DNA from: Leucogyrophana mollusca | Taxonomy: Eukaryota; Basidiomycota; Agaricomycetes; Boletales | DNA length: 48,984 bases | Assembly: GCA_021014945.1 (NCBI GenBank) | Contig: MU266532.1 | Coordinates: 1 to 48,984 of the forward strand | Reading direction: 5' to 3' | Part shown: piece after piece, positions 10,548-23,103 of the stretch | How the letters are laid out: each line of letters begins with the position of its first letter | Position numbering within the stretch: the first letter of the stretch is position 1 | The notes under the pieces: generated by a model | What the model saw: the letters and a program-made list of their open reading frames with translations, nothing else | The model's database searches: none | What the model was told of the DNA's origin: nothing | Made by a program: the position numbers and the translations under genes

Positions 10548-13500
10548 CTAAACTGTCAAAGGTGAGGGACGATGCTCCGAGAAAGAAAGGAGGCGCCGCC
10601 TGCGTCGGGCTACGATATCCCGAGACGGGCTGGATGGACATGTAGAGTCATCGCTTGGGGGATCGGAGTCAAAGCCCCGTGCTCGTCGCACTGCAGGGGA
10701 GATAAGATGGTGCGGAGTAACTTGGCCGAGAAGAGGGTCATCGTCGGATGAAACGTCAGGGGGACTTCGCCGGGTAGGTCCAATAAGCATGATCGAGTCA
10801 TCTAAGGCGGACCAGTCAGTATCTGAAATCATCTGCGCAATCCGATGGGAACTTACCACTTCCCGCAACGTCCATCTCTTCCAAAGCCCTGAAGGGCGAC
10901 GAGGGGAAGGGCTTCGTAGCCGTATTGCCGCTCTCGGACTCATCCCAGTGCTTGACCCTTTTTCGTTGGCCTTCCATCAAGTCATCGCTGTCAGTTTCAC
11001 CCATCATCGGCAAGGATGACGTGCGACGAAGGCTTTTGGTCGGAGTGATAGGAGCAGGGGGGTACTCGGCGCTGGCTCGCCGATGCATGCGCATCTGCCT
11101 GTCAATGTCGCGCAAGCGGGGTAACTCCACGGCATCCAAGAATACTCGCTGGCGTTTCCTCTTCTTTGAGCTTATGTTCGGTTGACATGAACTTGTAGGG
11201 CTAGTCGGTGCGCTGACCCCAGTGGGAAACAAGCAAGGCGAAGGAAAGGAGAGACTGGCCTCCACAGCGCGCTCGTCTTCGATATCACTCTCTTCGAGGG
11301 ACGGAAAGTCTATTGAAGAGCGGATAAATGTCCCCGAGGATGTTCGTCCCTTCTTCAGGGTTGCACTTTCGTGCGCCTCTCCAAGAGAGCGTCGCTTGCC
11401 AAGGACCGACGACGGGTTGAATTTGCTCGGAGAACTTGCTGCCATACGTTCCATCACAGAAAGCACAGGATGGGGAGACACGTTCTCCTTGTCCTCCATC
11501 TTTCTGCGCTTGGATGGTGACACGCTCGACTCTCCTTTCTCTGATCGAGCAGTGACCGGAGTGCGCCGAGGAGTGGAGGGCGGGGACTGAGTAAGAGGGA
11601 GGGTGCCAGCTGGAGGTCGGAGAAGAAGCGAGGGGTAGGACTCTGGTGTACTTGATGGCTTGTGGGGTCTATGGGGTGTGGAAGGTCGACTAGGACGATT
11701 AGTAGGTGTAGATGGTACCGGAATGCCCCTGCTGAAAGATACGATAGCTTCTGCGGTCGGGGTGAAGAAGGCAGGATATAGCCGCGGCACCGAAGGAGAA
11801 GCCTCGTCTTGGCTCGGTTGCGATGAGGCAACCTCCGCATAAGCCATAGTCTGAATGCATGGGACCTCCGACTCGGTTTGAACTGGGTCGCTTGGATAGG
11901 AGAGGCTCAGGTCGCTGTGCGATGAAGGGGGCGTGTCGAGCACTATTGCCTCGTCAAGCGGGCAAAGCTCTAGTATTGGAGTCTTCGGGTGGAGACACGC
12001 TTGAATCTTTTCAGGCCATCCACCTTCGGGTTCGGCCTCGTTCGCATAGGTGGCATTCCAGAATTCTTCGAATGATTCGGAAGCCACAGACGGGTTCCCG
12101 TTGCGGCCCACAAACGCAGACTCCAGCAGAGATGAGAGTGTATCGAGATCCTGAATGCTTCGAGGGAGATTGTGCATGCTGAGCAAACATGTTTGGTACA
12201 GTGGAAGGACATCAAACGTATACTCGTCCTCCGTGAAAACATGGTAGTCGTCCGAGATCCAGGTGGCCATTCCGTCTTGTAACGTTTCCAGCAGGCTCAT
12301 GCACAGCTCAGAAGGACATCCATCGACGACACGGGTAAGTGACCGAATAAGCCATACTGACGTCACCTTGTTGCGGGGTTCAGGTGGATAAGTCGAGAGC
12401 AAGGTATCATTCACGAAATCGAAGACGTAAGACGGCAGTTGGCGAGCGTCTGGCATCTCCAGGTGGCCGAGGAGCAGATCTGCAACGCGTGTAGAAGAAG
12501 CGAAAGCAGGGCAAGGGTTTCGTGAGACGATTTCTGCGACATGATCTAGCACGGAGGATGCATCGATGCCGTAGTCCAGGGCCTTGTTCATTGCGTGGTT
12601 AAGGAACTTGTCCCAAGTCTCGAAATCGTCGTTGCTAAGCTCCCATGTATTAGAATCGCTGCTGAGAAACGTAAGCTTGAAACCCGCGATGAGTGTAAGA
12701 TGTCACTTACATGAAAGGGACACCCAGCAACACCACAGCGCCTTCCCAGCTGCCATCAGTGTCCTCAGTCCACTTCTCAACAAAACATCCCCACACCAGG
12801 CCTTGTACTCCAGGCTCGTAGGTCAGTTGCGTGACTGCACGCGCCCTCTTTGTCCAGAATTGCCGCATTTCCGTGACATCGCACACTGCAAGCACCTCAG
12901 CGCTCAGATAAGCCCATTGTTTACGTGCATCGTCAGGTGAATCTGTCTCCCACACCAACTCCGCCTCGTCGTTAATGAGATAAGCTAGAAGCTTTGCACC
13001 ACCCGCGTGAAGGAGGTTATGGGGAAAGGTCGTCCGCATGATAGACCACAAGTCACGTGTTATAGAGAGCTTGATGGCAGCATTGGAGCGTGGGTGAAGG
13101 GGAGTACGTTTCGAAGCCGTTTTGCATATGGGAGGGCTGGCATTGAGGGTGGATGGCGGCCTAACTTGAGTGGTAAAATCTAGTCGAGCATCCTGAAGTA
13201 TATCGACAAGAATCGAAGCTGCGCGGACGGCAAATTCAACAGTGCTATCGTCATCGCCCTCGTCTACAAAGTCGTTCAGTCCTGAAACCACATGTGAGGG
13301 GAAACCAATACATACCTTGTAGTGTCGCCACGTTTGCCTTCAACAAACCTTCCCAAATAGCAATGATCTCACTCTACGTGTGCATGCGTCAGCGAAGTAA
13401 AGATTCGATGAACGAAAGCGCTCACCGGTGTTCCAGAGTCGTCTGGAATTTCTAGACATCCAATACCTGATCGCCAGATATCAACAACTTCGTCAAATAC

Positions 13501-15517
13501 CCAATCCTTCGACAGCTCCTCTCTAGTCAAGGATCGCACATCAGAAAGCTGTGGACACTCCTCAAAGATGGGCTTGACAGAGGCCGCCAGCGATGTGAAG
13601 TCCGCAGTAAGTAACCCCGGGCTCGCAGAGAATAGTGAAGGCGGCAGAAGCTTGTTGATGTGCCAGGCCTCTTCAGACGCCTCGAAACTCACAAAGAGTT
13701 TCACGATCTCCATCCCATCACCGCATGTCTGCCCTCCCTTCTTGATCATGGCCTTGACAAGTGCAAGGGCCTTCATGAGGCGATCCTCATCGTCGCAGTC
13801 CGCCAGCAGGGCAGCAACGGTTGACACGCCTGCACCCATATCGACCACGGATTTCACGAGCCTCCAAAAGTTATCCCGCGCAAGATTGGCCTCTTTCTCA
13901 TCGACATCGTCCTCGCGCTCGTCTTCACCCTCCTCTTCGCTGCTCCGAACTAAAGGTGACCGGAAATACGACCAGGCGACACACCGCCATAAAAGGCACG
14001 CAAGCCCCCGCACTGAACTCTTCTTGTTCCTCATGGAGAGTTGAAGAAGGGCAGACACGATACGCGTGAGTTGGACATCTGTACACACTGCGGGACCGAG
14101 CAAGACAATGAAGCTCGCAAGTACGCTCAGTGCCCAAACAGGGCCTTGTGCGCAATAAGCAGGCTCGACGGCGTTCAACGTGGTGCGGAGAGTTCGGATA
14201 ATGACAGGGTCCGAAGGGTTAGATGGACTCTTCCGCGGGGAGGTGGAAGTGGAGGGTGTGGTGAGGAAAGTCGAGACCATATTTGAGATGCGAGTATGAA
14301 TGTAGGAGGGAGGAAGAGCGATGCTTCCCAAGACAAATCCACCCAAAGCATGGCAAGCTTGAGTGCGCAAAACAAGCGTCGATGCGAGAAGGTTTGCGAG
14401 TATCGAGGGGAGGAGCTCAGTGAACGCGGGAATGAACGTAGATGGCTGATAAATCGAAAGGTCGTGGATTGCCTAGGATCCCGTTAAAAGAGAGCAAACC
14501 AGAGGATCGTGACCCGCTCACCTTTAGGCCGTCACATGCGGAACCCTTCTTGCCTTCTTTGCCGAGCTCGCCTTCTAGAGCGCGTCGGAGAGCGTATGCG
14601 ATTCTGTCCTTCGCAGGGAATAAGACTTCCTCAGGCAGGCGCTGAACTTGTAGAAGCCATATCGACAGCGCACAAGTTTTGCGTGCATTGGGCGTTGGGA
14701 GCTCTTCCGCCAACGGAATGGCCAACACCTGCGTTAACATGTCGCGCAATTGTTTTTCTATACAAAACGTCAGTATCCTACTTCCTAAAACAAGTACCAA
14801 AAACGTACCAGTGAAGACTTTGTAGACCGCTGGTAGAGTGAACACCGCGCTTAGAAGTCTCATCACTGCGTGTGATGTAGTACACAAATCTCGCGCGAAT
14901 TTGACCTGTGCTGCCGACATCCCTTGCTTCTTCTTCTTTGGGCTACTCTTTGGCGATGGAAGAAGGCAAGGTATATCTTCCTCGTCATCCCGAGGGGCGG
15001 AAGCTTCATCTTCAACATCTGCATCGCATGTCGTAGGCTGCACAAGAGCCCTACCAAGATCCCTAACCATAGCATCTGTGAGAGCCTGCGTATTTTTCCT
15101 CAGCGGCTGAAAAAGCGGCCACGAAGCGTCTGCATCTGTGTTCCCAGCAACTGCACTCCTTATACGCGCGGCGAGTATCGAGTGCGCCTCAATGAGCTCG
15201 CGCAGTGTTGGATCCGGCGAAAGTATTTGTGATACTGGATTCGCGAGATAGGTTAAATTGACTAGAGGGTCTTCTGGCTCTGGCGTGACTTCTCTCTGGT
15301 TCTCTTCGGGCACGGCGAGCAAGACCTGTGCCGAGTGCTTCAGGATAGACTTGGTTGGCAGTCCTTTTGACGCGGGAGGTGGTTTTCCTCGTGTCTTTGG
15401 GCTATTCGTGATGATGAAGTACTGATTCTGTTGCGACCACGCTACACGGGATCCTAGGACGCGGTTTTCCTTGTCTCTGCCGTGTGATGTCCCGGGCGGT
15501 GTTGGAAGACCAGTCAT
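10548..15517 (-). CDS. RIF1: Telomere-associated and replication-timing protein Rif1
   Basis: Seven exons on the minus strand (15517-14809, 14757-14522, 14472-13426, 13373-13316, 13281-12711, 12661-10857, 10822-10548) join in phase to 1566 residues. The first ~60 residues carry two PP1-docking motifs, RVAW (24-27) and SILK (57-60), as in yeast Rif1. Residues about 70-950 form the helical-repeat (Rif1_N, HEAT-like) region, for example LRTQACHALGGFVLGS. The C-terminal third is disordered, basic and rich in Ser/Thr-Pro (PSTPTNRPSRPSTP, SPSKRRK). In fungi Rif1 brings PP1 to origins to counter Dbf4-dependent kinase, delays late origins and limits telomere elongation. Identification rests on the N-terminal docking arrangement plus the repeat domain; only the exact function at telomeres is inferred. 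Three ACGCGT sites lie upstream. Confidence 0.85.
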
Positions 15518-15690
15518 GACTGTGAATAAGATGGAAGCAGACCCACGACGCCCAGGGTGTTAAAAATATTGCTGGACGGGCAAAAGAAACAAAAAATAAG
15601 AATAATAAAAGTTGTGGTTGTGGTCAAACCAGAAGTTCCTCGCCCGTCGTAACACGCAACGGCCACTAAATACCAAAATAATACCAATTA

Positions 15691-15743
15691 AACGCGTTAG
15701 TTTACGCGTCGCGTCGGTTATTTTGGTCTATTTGGCTACGCGT
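15691..15743 (-). promoter_or_regulatory. Cluster of three ACGCGT (MCB-type) sites upstream of RIF1
   Basis: ACGCGT occurs at 15692-15697, 15704-15709 and 15738-15743; the middle one continues as ACGCGTCGCGTC. They lie 174-227 bp upstream of the RIF1 start at 15517. ACGCGT is the MluI cell-cycle box bound by MBF in yeasts. Binding here is inferred. Confidence 0.45.
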
Positions 15744-17066
15744 TCTACATGTCACAACTTGTCACGAAAGTAACGGTAACGCAAGAAACAGTAACAAACG
15801 GTTTTGAAGCCTGCTCATCGACGTGAGGCTCCCAATGCATTATCGACCACTTCGTGGGGAATGAGGATAAGCTGAGGGGGTTCGATTGCACATAATCGGA
15901 AAATGGCTGACATGATCGATGGCGACATGGCAAGGACGAGCATGTGCCAGATGATGACGGCGCAGCGCGATTTGGACCTCTTGGATTTGATCCAGCCTTG
16001 GGAGTTCCTCGGTAAGGTGCAGTTTTGTTCTCGTCCACGCATGTGAAACATGGGAGTACAGCCTAGTCGACTTTGGCATATTGGATGCACATGAGCTTAT
16101 CGCGGAAAGTTGGTCATCTTGACGTCAATGACAGCTCGAGAATACCCGTATGCGATATGCGTCCAAGGGGAAATAAAGAGGCACAACGCAAGATGAAAAT
16201 GGTCAGGCGTTCAGACAGCGGTAAATATTATCCGCTCTGCGATGCGGCCCGTCATGCAGGGAAGTAGAAGGGAGATACCCAGATGAGGAGGCAATGACGC
16301 ATTTGCGAGCGTTGGAGAAGACAGCCTTGTGTTGATGGCCCTCAGAAGAAGTGCAGGCAGACGTCCGCAAATATCCTGTGCGGGATGAAGCTCCTACTCA
16401 CGAGTCAATCAGTTTTCTAAACATATCCAGATAGAACCCTGCTGACCGAAGCTGTCTCATCGTCCATCGCAGTCCGTCACACGGGGTCTCGGTTAACTTC
16501 TGCGGAGACGCAACCGGCGAGCGCAGGGCGTTGCGGGAGACGCGGGTTCGAGAACCTTCGACAGTCATCGATTCATCATCCGGAAGGCCTGGAGATGCGA
16601 GAGTCCTGCCACGATTCTAGGGGATGAGCTGACCCCAAGAGCTGTCCAGGCATTTCGGGATAGCTTAGCCGTTATCGGCGAAAGACGACCCGGCTGAGGC
16701 TAGCTCACAGGAAAAGCGAAGTACCATTGGCACGGTGTTCAACAGGGACCACCCTGCTTTGTTGGCTCACAACGTGGCCCGGTGGGCTGCAGGCAAAGAT
16801 CGACGTATTCTGAGCCTCAAATCCGGATGAGCCGACAAGAAGGTCGAACGGTCAATTTTCTACCGGCCAGTGCCTTCGCTTACGACAACCCCCGGATTCG
16901 GTGCTTGTAGGGTCACACGGGTCCAAGACCGCCGTCACTAGCACAGGGTACAAATACGAGCTCTTGTCCTGGGCCAAATGATTCATCGAACGACCCGTCC
17001 CTTCGTCGTACGACCACCAGCTCACGAACTCGCACCAGTACCCATCGCTGCTTTCTTGAGTCCATC
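15744..17066. other. Intergenic region, nothing recognised
   Basis: About 1.3 kb without a supported gene. No transposon domain, terminal repeat or tRNA could be found by eye. Confidence 0.45.
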
Positions 17067-17631
17067 ATGATGACCCCCTTTACGACTTTCATCATCACCT
17101 TCCTCTCTCTGTTTGCAATGGCAATCTCTCTGCCAGTTGCGCGTCTCCAAGCAAGAGATGTGTTCGTCCCACCCATCCTCTATCCCCATGCTGGCACCAT
17201 CTGGAAAGTCGGAAACCACCACAACGTCACCTGGTATGTCTGCTTTTCGAATTTGACAACGATCGAATACAATCTGACGCTGCTGACAGGGACACGGCTG
17301 GCGCACCTGTGAATATCACCAACTCCATTGGCCATATTTACTTGGTCGTCCACGGTCTCATTGACCTCGGTACGTATCTCTTTCATGCTCACAGCATGAT
17401 CCGACCGTCCTGATACGATCTCCTGTAGATAACGAGCTGGCAGGAGGCTTCAACATTCTCGACGGCAGAGTCGTAATCCAAGTACCCGATGTCGCTCCAG
17501 CTGACGATTATGCGCTTGTCCGTGAGTGACTCTGCAATTATAGTGATGATACAGAATGTCCTAATCACTCTCTTCGGACAGTCTTTGGCGACTCGGGCAA
17601 CTTCAGTCCAAACTTCACGATCACAGATTGA
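17067..17631 (+). CDS. Small secreted KRE9/KNH-like wall protein
   Basis: Exons 17067-17233, 17290-17369, 17429-17521 and 17582-17631 join in phase to 129 residues. A signal peptide (from two adjacent ATGs, MMTPFTTFIITFLSLF) is followed by an LQARDV segment that looks like a processing site. The mature domain contains the family signatures ILYPHAGTIWKVGNHHNVTW, AGGFNILDGRV and DDYALVLFGDSGNFSPNFTI. This Ig-like domain is the N-terminal part of yeast Kre9/Knh1 and of many Ser/Thr-rich GPI proteins, linked to beta-1,6-glucan assembly. Here the protein stops right after the domain, without a Ser/Thr tail or GPI signal, so it is probably secreted freely. Such short forms are common in mushrooms. 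The biochemical role is unknown. Confidence 0.82.
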
Positions 17632-20600
17632 TCGCACATGCTGATGCATAGCTTTACGATGGAGGACGATAGGACGATTTGAATGCATATAATGGCGTCC
17701 AGGCTGCATGCCTGGATCTAATGGACTGCTGATATGGACTCGGAGCACTACTTACTTGAACTTTTTTAACGACCTTTCTCTGCATGTACCTTTGAAATTT
17801 GGTTTTTCTCTTTCGTGGTTATGGGATGTCCATCGGCCATTAATCCTGTTTTCGTTGCAACGTTGTACAAGAACAATTCGGGCAATGCATGCTGTACTTT
17901 CGAGCACTCAAAAGATCGGAGCGGTCGAGCAGCCTCCTGAATCTCAAATTAGTAATATCGTCTTAACTAATTCGAGTGACTGGTCGCTGGAGACTGCTCT
18001 TCGGTCAGGATCACCATCAATGTGGTGCGTTCTCTCATTCGTGATTCAGTTACCATTCATTTGGGTCCAAGGCGGCTCCTCCCACAACCCACCGAAGGAT
18101 CAAAACCCTGGATGGATCAAACCGTGCAGCGTGTCCTGCATACTAAGAAGCCCGACTGAAACAAGCCTTACCGTTTCCGACGAAATAAAAGCCGCCAAAT
18201 AATATCATTATGGAACGGACCCGCGCCGGCCGCTCGCGCCTCCTCTTGGTCCATCACGTCTCATCATGATTGTTCGCTCCTCTAACATAATTTGAAGTGC
18301 GGGCAGCTAAGTAGTGCAACACCCCAGATCTGACTGGAAAAACGCGACCGACACGCATGGGATGCTTCTCCAAGTCCGGAGTACCCATACAATAAGCCTG
18401 CGCACGGTGTACGATTCGACGAATGGAGAAAATCGAGGGTTCAAGCTACCGCCGTTCACTAGCGTCCGACTCGAAGGTAGGCTAGTTCCGTTATTTAGCT
18501 TACAATCGTCGGGCACCGAACTGCTCGAGGCTCGATGTCATTAATTCATTAAAGACTGAATAGACTCGGAGTTGGGGGTTGTGCGGAAGCGATGGATGTC
18601 GTGACGGGCGGCACAAAGACTGAGTGATGCGGAAGCTAGTGGTAGAGCCAAGGACACCTCGTGCATGCAAAGGACCGACCAAAAGCCCAAGTCGTATTCT
18701 TTCATTTCCCCCTTCGCTCGGGCCTCGGGATAGCATGCATGTAGAATAGAATTGAAGTGGACCGATTTTCGAGCGCACTCGGGAATAATTGTTGTCGTGC
18801 TGCTACCGTTGCCGCAAACAGCCATGATGGTATCGGCACCCGTTAGTAGGTTTTCATGCTGGTCATATCTTGCGATGCGCGACGCTCATGGACATTCCAT
18901 TAGTTAGACTTACTGCATATCGCTTGAAATTGTTGTACTGACGTGTTGTGATTACACCTTCCTTGGTTATAATCCTCTGGTGTGTCATTTACTCGTACTT
19001 GCCACCAGGAAACTTCTTGTTGACTGCGACCTTTGTTGGCGAAGCGGATCCGGCGCTGTTCGGCGACGTCCCATTCCAGGCAGCTGTTCACCTGTTGCCC
19101 AGGATCACGTTTCTCCACCAAATTCCTCTCCGCTTCCTACCCTCCGCCTGATAAATAAGTTGTGCGGGAGATCTGGGTGACTGGAGATCTGGAAGGCCAC
19201 CTTGGGATCAGACACGGGAAAGAGTCTATGAACACCCGAGGTGGGGATCTAGAGACTACCGATCTTCTGTGAGCCACATGCCTAATAAGTGTCGCAGTTG
19301 GCACTTCAGCGCGTCCGTCGACCTGTCGCTCCAGCAAGTCCAATGGTTCCGAGATTTTCACAAAAATAGCTTCATCCCCGACTTCCTCTCGCGCAAGACG
19401 GAGAACCTCGCAGGCACACTCTTCCCTCTGGCCTGCCAAACAGTCGCGCCCCAGGATGGCAATCAATTACGGACAGCTTCTCCCAGCCCATCTCATTACT
19501 CTGTTCCAGACACTCCAGCTTCATGACCTGTGCCTTCTCCCTATATCGATATCATACCGGAGAAACCACCAATAGACTCGCTGCAGGTGTTCCATCACTG
19601 CCCAACATGATGCTCCACTGTCGTCCGAACCGAACACGTGGGGCGGGGACGGCCGCATATGGCAGGTCGGCAGCAGCGCATTACACGCGCTTGGGACAAG
19701 AAAATCCCACATGCGTCCAGTTCTGCATGTTATCCCCAATCCCGATGTCATCCGCTCTTGAATGCTCCTTGCGGCTCTCCTTTGCTTTGTCACCAAATCG
19801 AACGGACAGTTCATCGTATTGGATGTGGCGAGCCGGCTGTCGTTGGCATGCGAGATAATCGCCTCCTGCAAGTCCTGCTAATTTACATCCATTGCATTCC
19901 TATGGTCACCCATCAGACTGGAATACCCATCGTACCCAACGCTCTTGGATATACATGCACAGCCGCGTGATAAGTGGCTGCCTTCTCGGCATGGATCAAT
20001 TGGAGCTCCACATCACGACTTCAACGTAATGTAAGGCAGATGTCTCCCCACACTTTCGTGGAGGATACATAGTATGATCGAAAAACATCACAGCGGAAGG
20101 CGCAGAGGTTGATGTGTGCACCGAGAAGGTATAGAGCGCAGCTATCGCCTTCATGTCTCCGGGAACTTCGATACCGCTCAATTGCCAGTGGGCATGAATG
20201 GTTTTTTTGTCGCTTTTCGGAACTTGAATGTGTTGGTACGCAGCTCCAGAATTTATGATCTCCGTGGACCGAGCTCACGGCGACCAAAGGCATTGCCACA
20301 TATTTATTATAGGTCTGCAATGCCAGGGCTACGGTGGTTCTATGTATAGCGTGATGATCGGGCCTACATTCATCCCTTGCTCTTTCACCTGGTGCAACTG
20401 TGTATCGACGCCCAAGTCAAGTCGAGGTGTGAATACTTGAAAACAGATCTCTACTAAGAGCTCGAGTTCCTTTGCACACATGCGTCGTCTCTCGACCGCT
20501 CCCCCGCCACCTGGGCTGGGAGGGTGAGAATAGCGCTGGAGGCTCATTTTGGCAAGAGTCTGCGGAGCTTGAGCCTAAGCCTTGCCGCTCTCGCTTGGCT

Positions 20601-20733
20601 TCTTTAAAGTGAGATGGTCCCGTGGAAGTTTAGAAGGGTCCTCAGCGGTTCGCACGGGACACTGCCTGGACTTACCGGAATCTGGTCACGGACAACACGA
20701 TCGGAGAATCGACATGACCAGCGTCCTGCCACC
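17632..20733. other. Long gene-poor stretch (3.1 kb)
   Basis: No gene is supported. Several open frames exist, the longest at 17708-18202 (plus), which begins only about 75 bp after the preceding stop and resembles nothing known. Some short frames (18948-19150 plus; 19137-19466 minus) look compositionally protein-like but could not be built into an exon chain. It may hold decayed genes or long noncoding transcripts; I see no transposase or reverse transcriptase signature. Confidence 0.4.
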
Positions 20734-22406
20734 ATGACACTTTCCCCTTCGGCTGTTGACTCGAATATTTTGGCGGCCGGCTATGACATGCAAGTGGTGA
20801 AGGTACGGAGAAGTATGTTATCGGTTGGCGAGGTCTAACATCTCGTTTCGTCTGCCTAGTATCTTGGAGGTCTGTCATTGTACTACCACGTATTCAGAAT
20901 CTTATCAAGCTCATATCGCATTTTGCAATGGCATCAGCTATTGGGGTGGCATTGCTGGTGAGACCCTACTTCTTCAGCCTAGATTAAAGTCGGTAAACAG
21001 ACGAAAGATCTACGACTGGTTTCTTACCTTCGACGACGAGTTAACTTACATTTGGAATTGCCCGTGGAACCTGATCAAAGTGTTGTATCTTATCACGAAA
21101 TATCTGCCGTTTATAGACACCGCCGTTATGGTAGTCTTTCGTGAGTATACCTTACGCTTCATCCTTGCCTCGTATAACAACGGAGTGACTGGTTACAGGA
21201 GACTTTAGACGCGGGTCGAGCGACGAGACTTGCCGCAGTGCATTGGGATTTGTTGTTTGTGAGTCTGCTCATCTCCGACTCGTTCCAGGGAGTTTGATTT
21301 AATCTGCTCACGTGCCAGTCATGTATGCCATTGGGATGTCGACGGCAGAGCGTTCGTGCTTTCATTTCACCCCATTGAATTTTCTGATATCTGGTCTGTA
21401 CCAGTCATTCTCATGATTAGAACTTGGGCCATCTGGGGGAGCGGGCGGCGGCTTGCTGCCGCTCTCTCGATCCACGCGGCCACTTCTTTTGCAGTGGTGT
21501 TATGGTGCACGTCGAAATTTGTGGACTCTCTCACTTGTGAGCACATAAACATCTTCTCAGCTTTTGAACCTCCAACAAATACTGAGCCATCCAGTCTCTT
21601 CGGATTCTCAGTTTAGTGGTTGCTTCACCACAAGTGCAAGCAATATCTCGATTGCGGATTGGACATTGTTCATGTTCATGGAGTCAGGTCAGTGAATGAG
21701 TTAAGGTTAAGTGCAACTAATACCCAGTCTCACAATGCGCTGTTTTTTAGTTTATCTGATTTTGATGGTGATAAAAGCTCCTATTTGTGAGCGTCGCAAT
21801 ACCTTGACGGGAAATGTACCTGACCCGAGCGATTGGCAGTTGGGCGGAACTGGAATGTTTCGGGTCTTTTCGTAGTCCTCCTGAAAGATGGTAAGCATAG
21901 TGGCCAATATATTTGAGGGGCCGACTTGGCTAATAAAACAGCAGGCATTGCATACTATGGAGTGTTGCTCAGTACGTCGCCACTGAACCCTAGATAGTGA
22001 GGAACAGGACTAATTTCCTTGCAGCTCTGTCCACCATCAATGTTGTCGTCGTCATCACTCAGACGGTAAGGCTCTCACCACAGAGGTTCAGAGCAGTGAA
22101 TTTGAGCGTCTATTCCGTTAGGGTGGTCTCTCCACTATGCTGGCGACGTGAGCAGTGACCCTTGACGAGCCTTTCTTGCTAACCTAACTCTTGGGTAGCC
22201 CCATACGGGTTATCCATGCCGTGCTCGCCACCCGTATAGTCCTTCACATCCGTCAAATAGGTTCCCAATCGGCTCATGAAGACACGTTTACTCTCACGAC
22301 ACTACGTTCCCTGAATTTTGCGCCTATGCACAACTCAACAGCGGGACAGCCTGTCCACCTTTGGGACGACGAAGGCCGGAACATTGATACTCAAGTGAAC
22401 GAGTAA
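20734..22406 (+). CDS. DUF6533-domain seven-helix membrane protein
   Basis: Fourteen exons join in phase to 312 residues: 20734-20802, 20860-20869, 20938-20957, 21008-21140, 21199-21258, 21319-21351, 21405-21536, 21595-21687, 21751-21786, 21840-21890, 21945-21971, 22025-22065, 22122-22147, 22199-22406. The start has a strong context (GCCACCATGA). The DUF6533 signature is clear: LLIYDWFLTFDDELTYIW followed by KYLPFIDTAVMV, then LILMIRTWAIWG and, near the end, KDGIAYYGVLLTLSTINVV. The family is greatly expanded in mushroom-forming fungi and has multiple predicted transmembrane helices; its function is unknown and it resembles receptors only in topology. Two very small exons (10 and 20 nt) are notable. 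The cytoplasmic tail is short and polar. The frame is intact, so the gene is probably active. Confidence 0.87.
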
Positions 22407-23103
22407 GTCACACATGTGCTTCTCCAAGGTATGCTAGGTGCAGACTACTTGTGCACATGGCGGATGGCTTGTGGATCAGCTACGCTGCAGTTAATTCACG
22501 AGCTACATACATCCCTGGCGTACTTTACATAGTTATGCGTCGTCTTGTTCGTGCCTGCTTTACCTCGCGTGGGGTGCATGCTCCGGTCCCCAGGAAATGT
22601 ATCACAAGGACATAGGATAAGCAACTGTGCAAGAACGCGAATGTATTGTCCGTATAGAGGAGTCCGTCGGGAAGCCACGCGCGTCCACAACGAACCTCTT
22701 CCCCCAGACGTGAATGGATACGCGGTACACGCTGTTAGTGATATCACCATGTCCGAGGATATCACCTGACTCTGAGTTGACTCTGTAGCGCGTCATCGTC
22801 TCGCTGTCTAGGAGGGCAGCCACTCCGCCTCTGAGTCCTACAGAATTACCTTAACCCAGTAAAGAACCAAAAGCGATGGTATGACCAACACACTGACGAA
22901 GGAACACGATGTGGTGCTAATTTTTCAAAGGGGTGGATGATAGCGGCATGTTGGTCCCAATCTAAAGACAGCTACGCGCCCGATAGCCTTACACGGTCGT
23001 CTCGACGGGAGTGGTGGGCTAGCCCACGCCGGTGAGTTACAAATGGACGCAAATCAATGCGTGCTTGAGTTGCAAGGGAAGTCAGGTTTCCGCAATCCTA
23101 TCG
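22407..23103. other. Intergenic region between convergent genes
   Basis: No gene recognised. It lies between the stop codons of the DUF6533 gene (plus) and the unrecognised minus-strand gene. Confidence 0.45.

Noticed and set aside
16540..16562. GGTTCGAGAACC, similar to a tRNA B box
   Set aside because: The flanks do not pair as a T-stem and no A box or acceptor stem is found.
17708..18202. 164-codon plus-strand open frame
   Set aside because: Starts just after the KRE9-like gene, matches no family, has no exon partners; probably a chance frame in its 3' region.
21541..21620. Stop codon interrupting the DUF6533 frame
   Set aside because: A 58 nt intron ending at CCATCCAG (21594) bypasses it and restores the frame.
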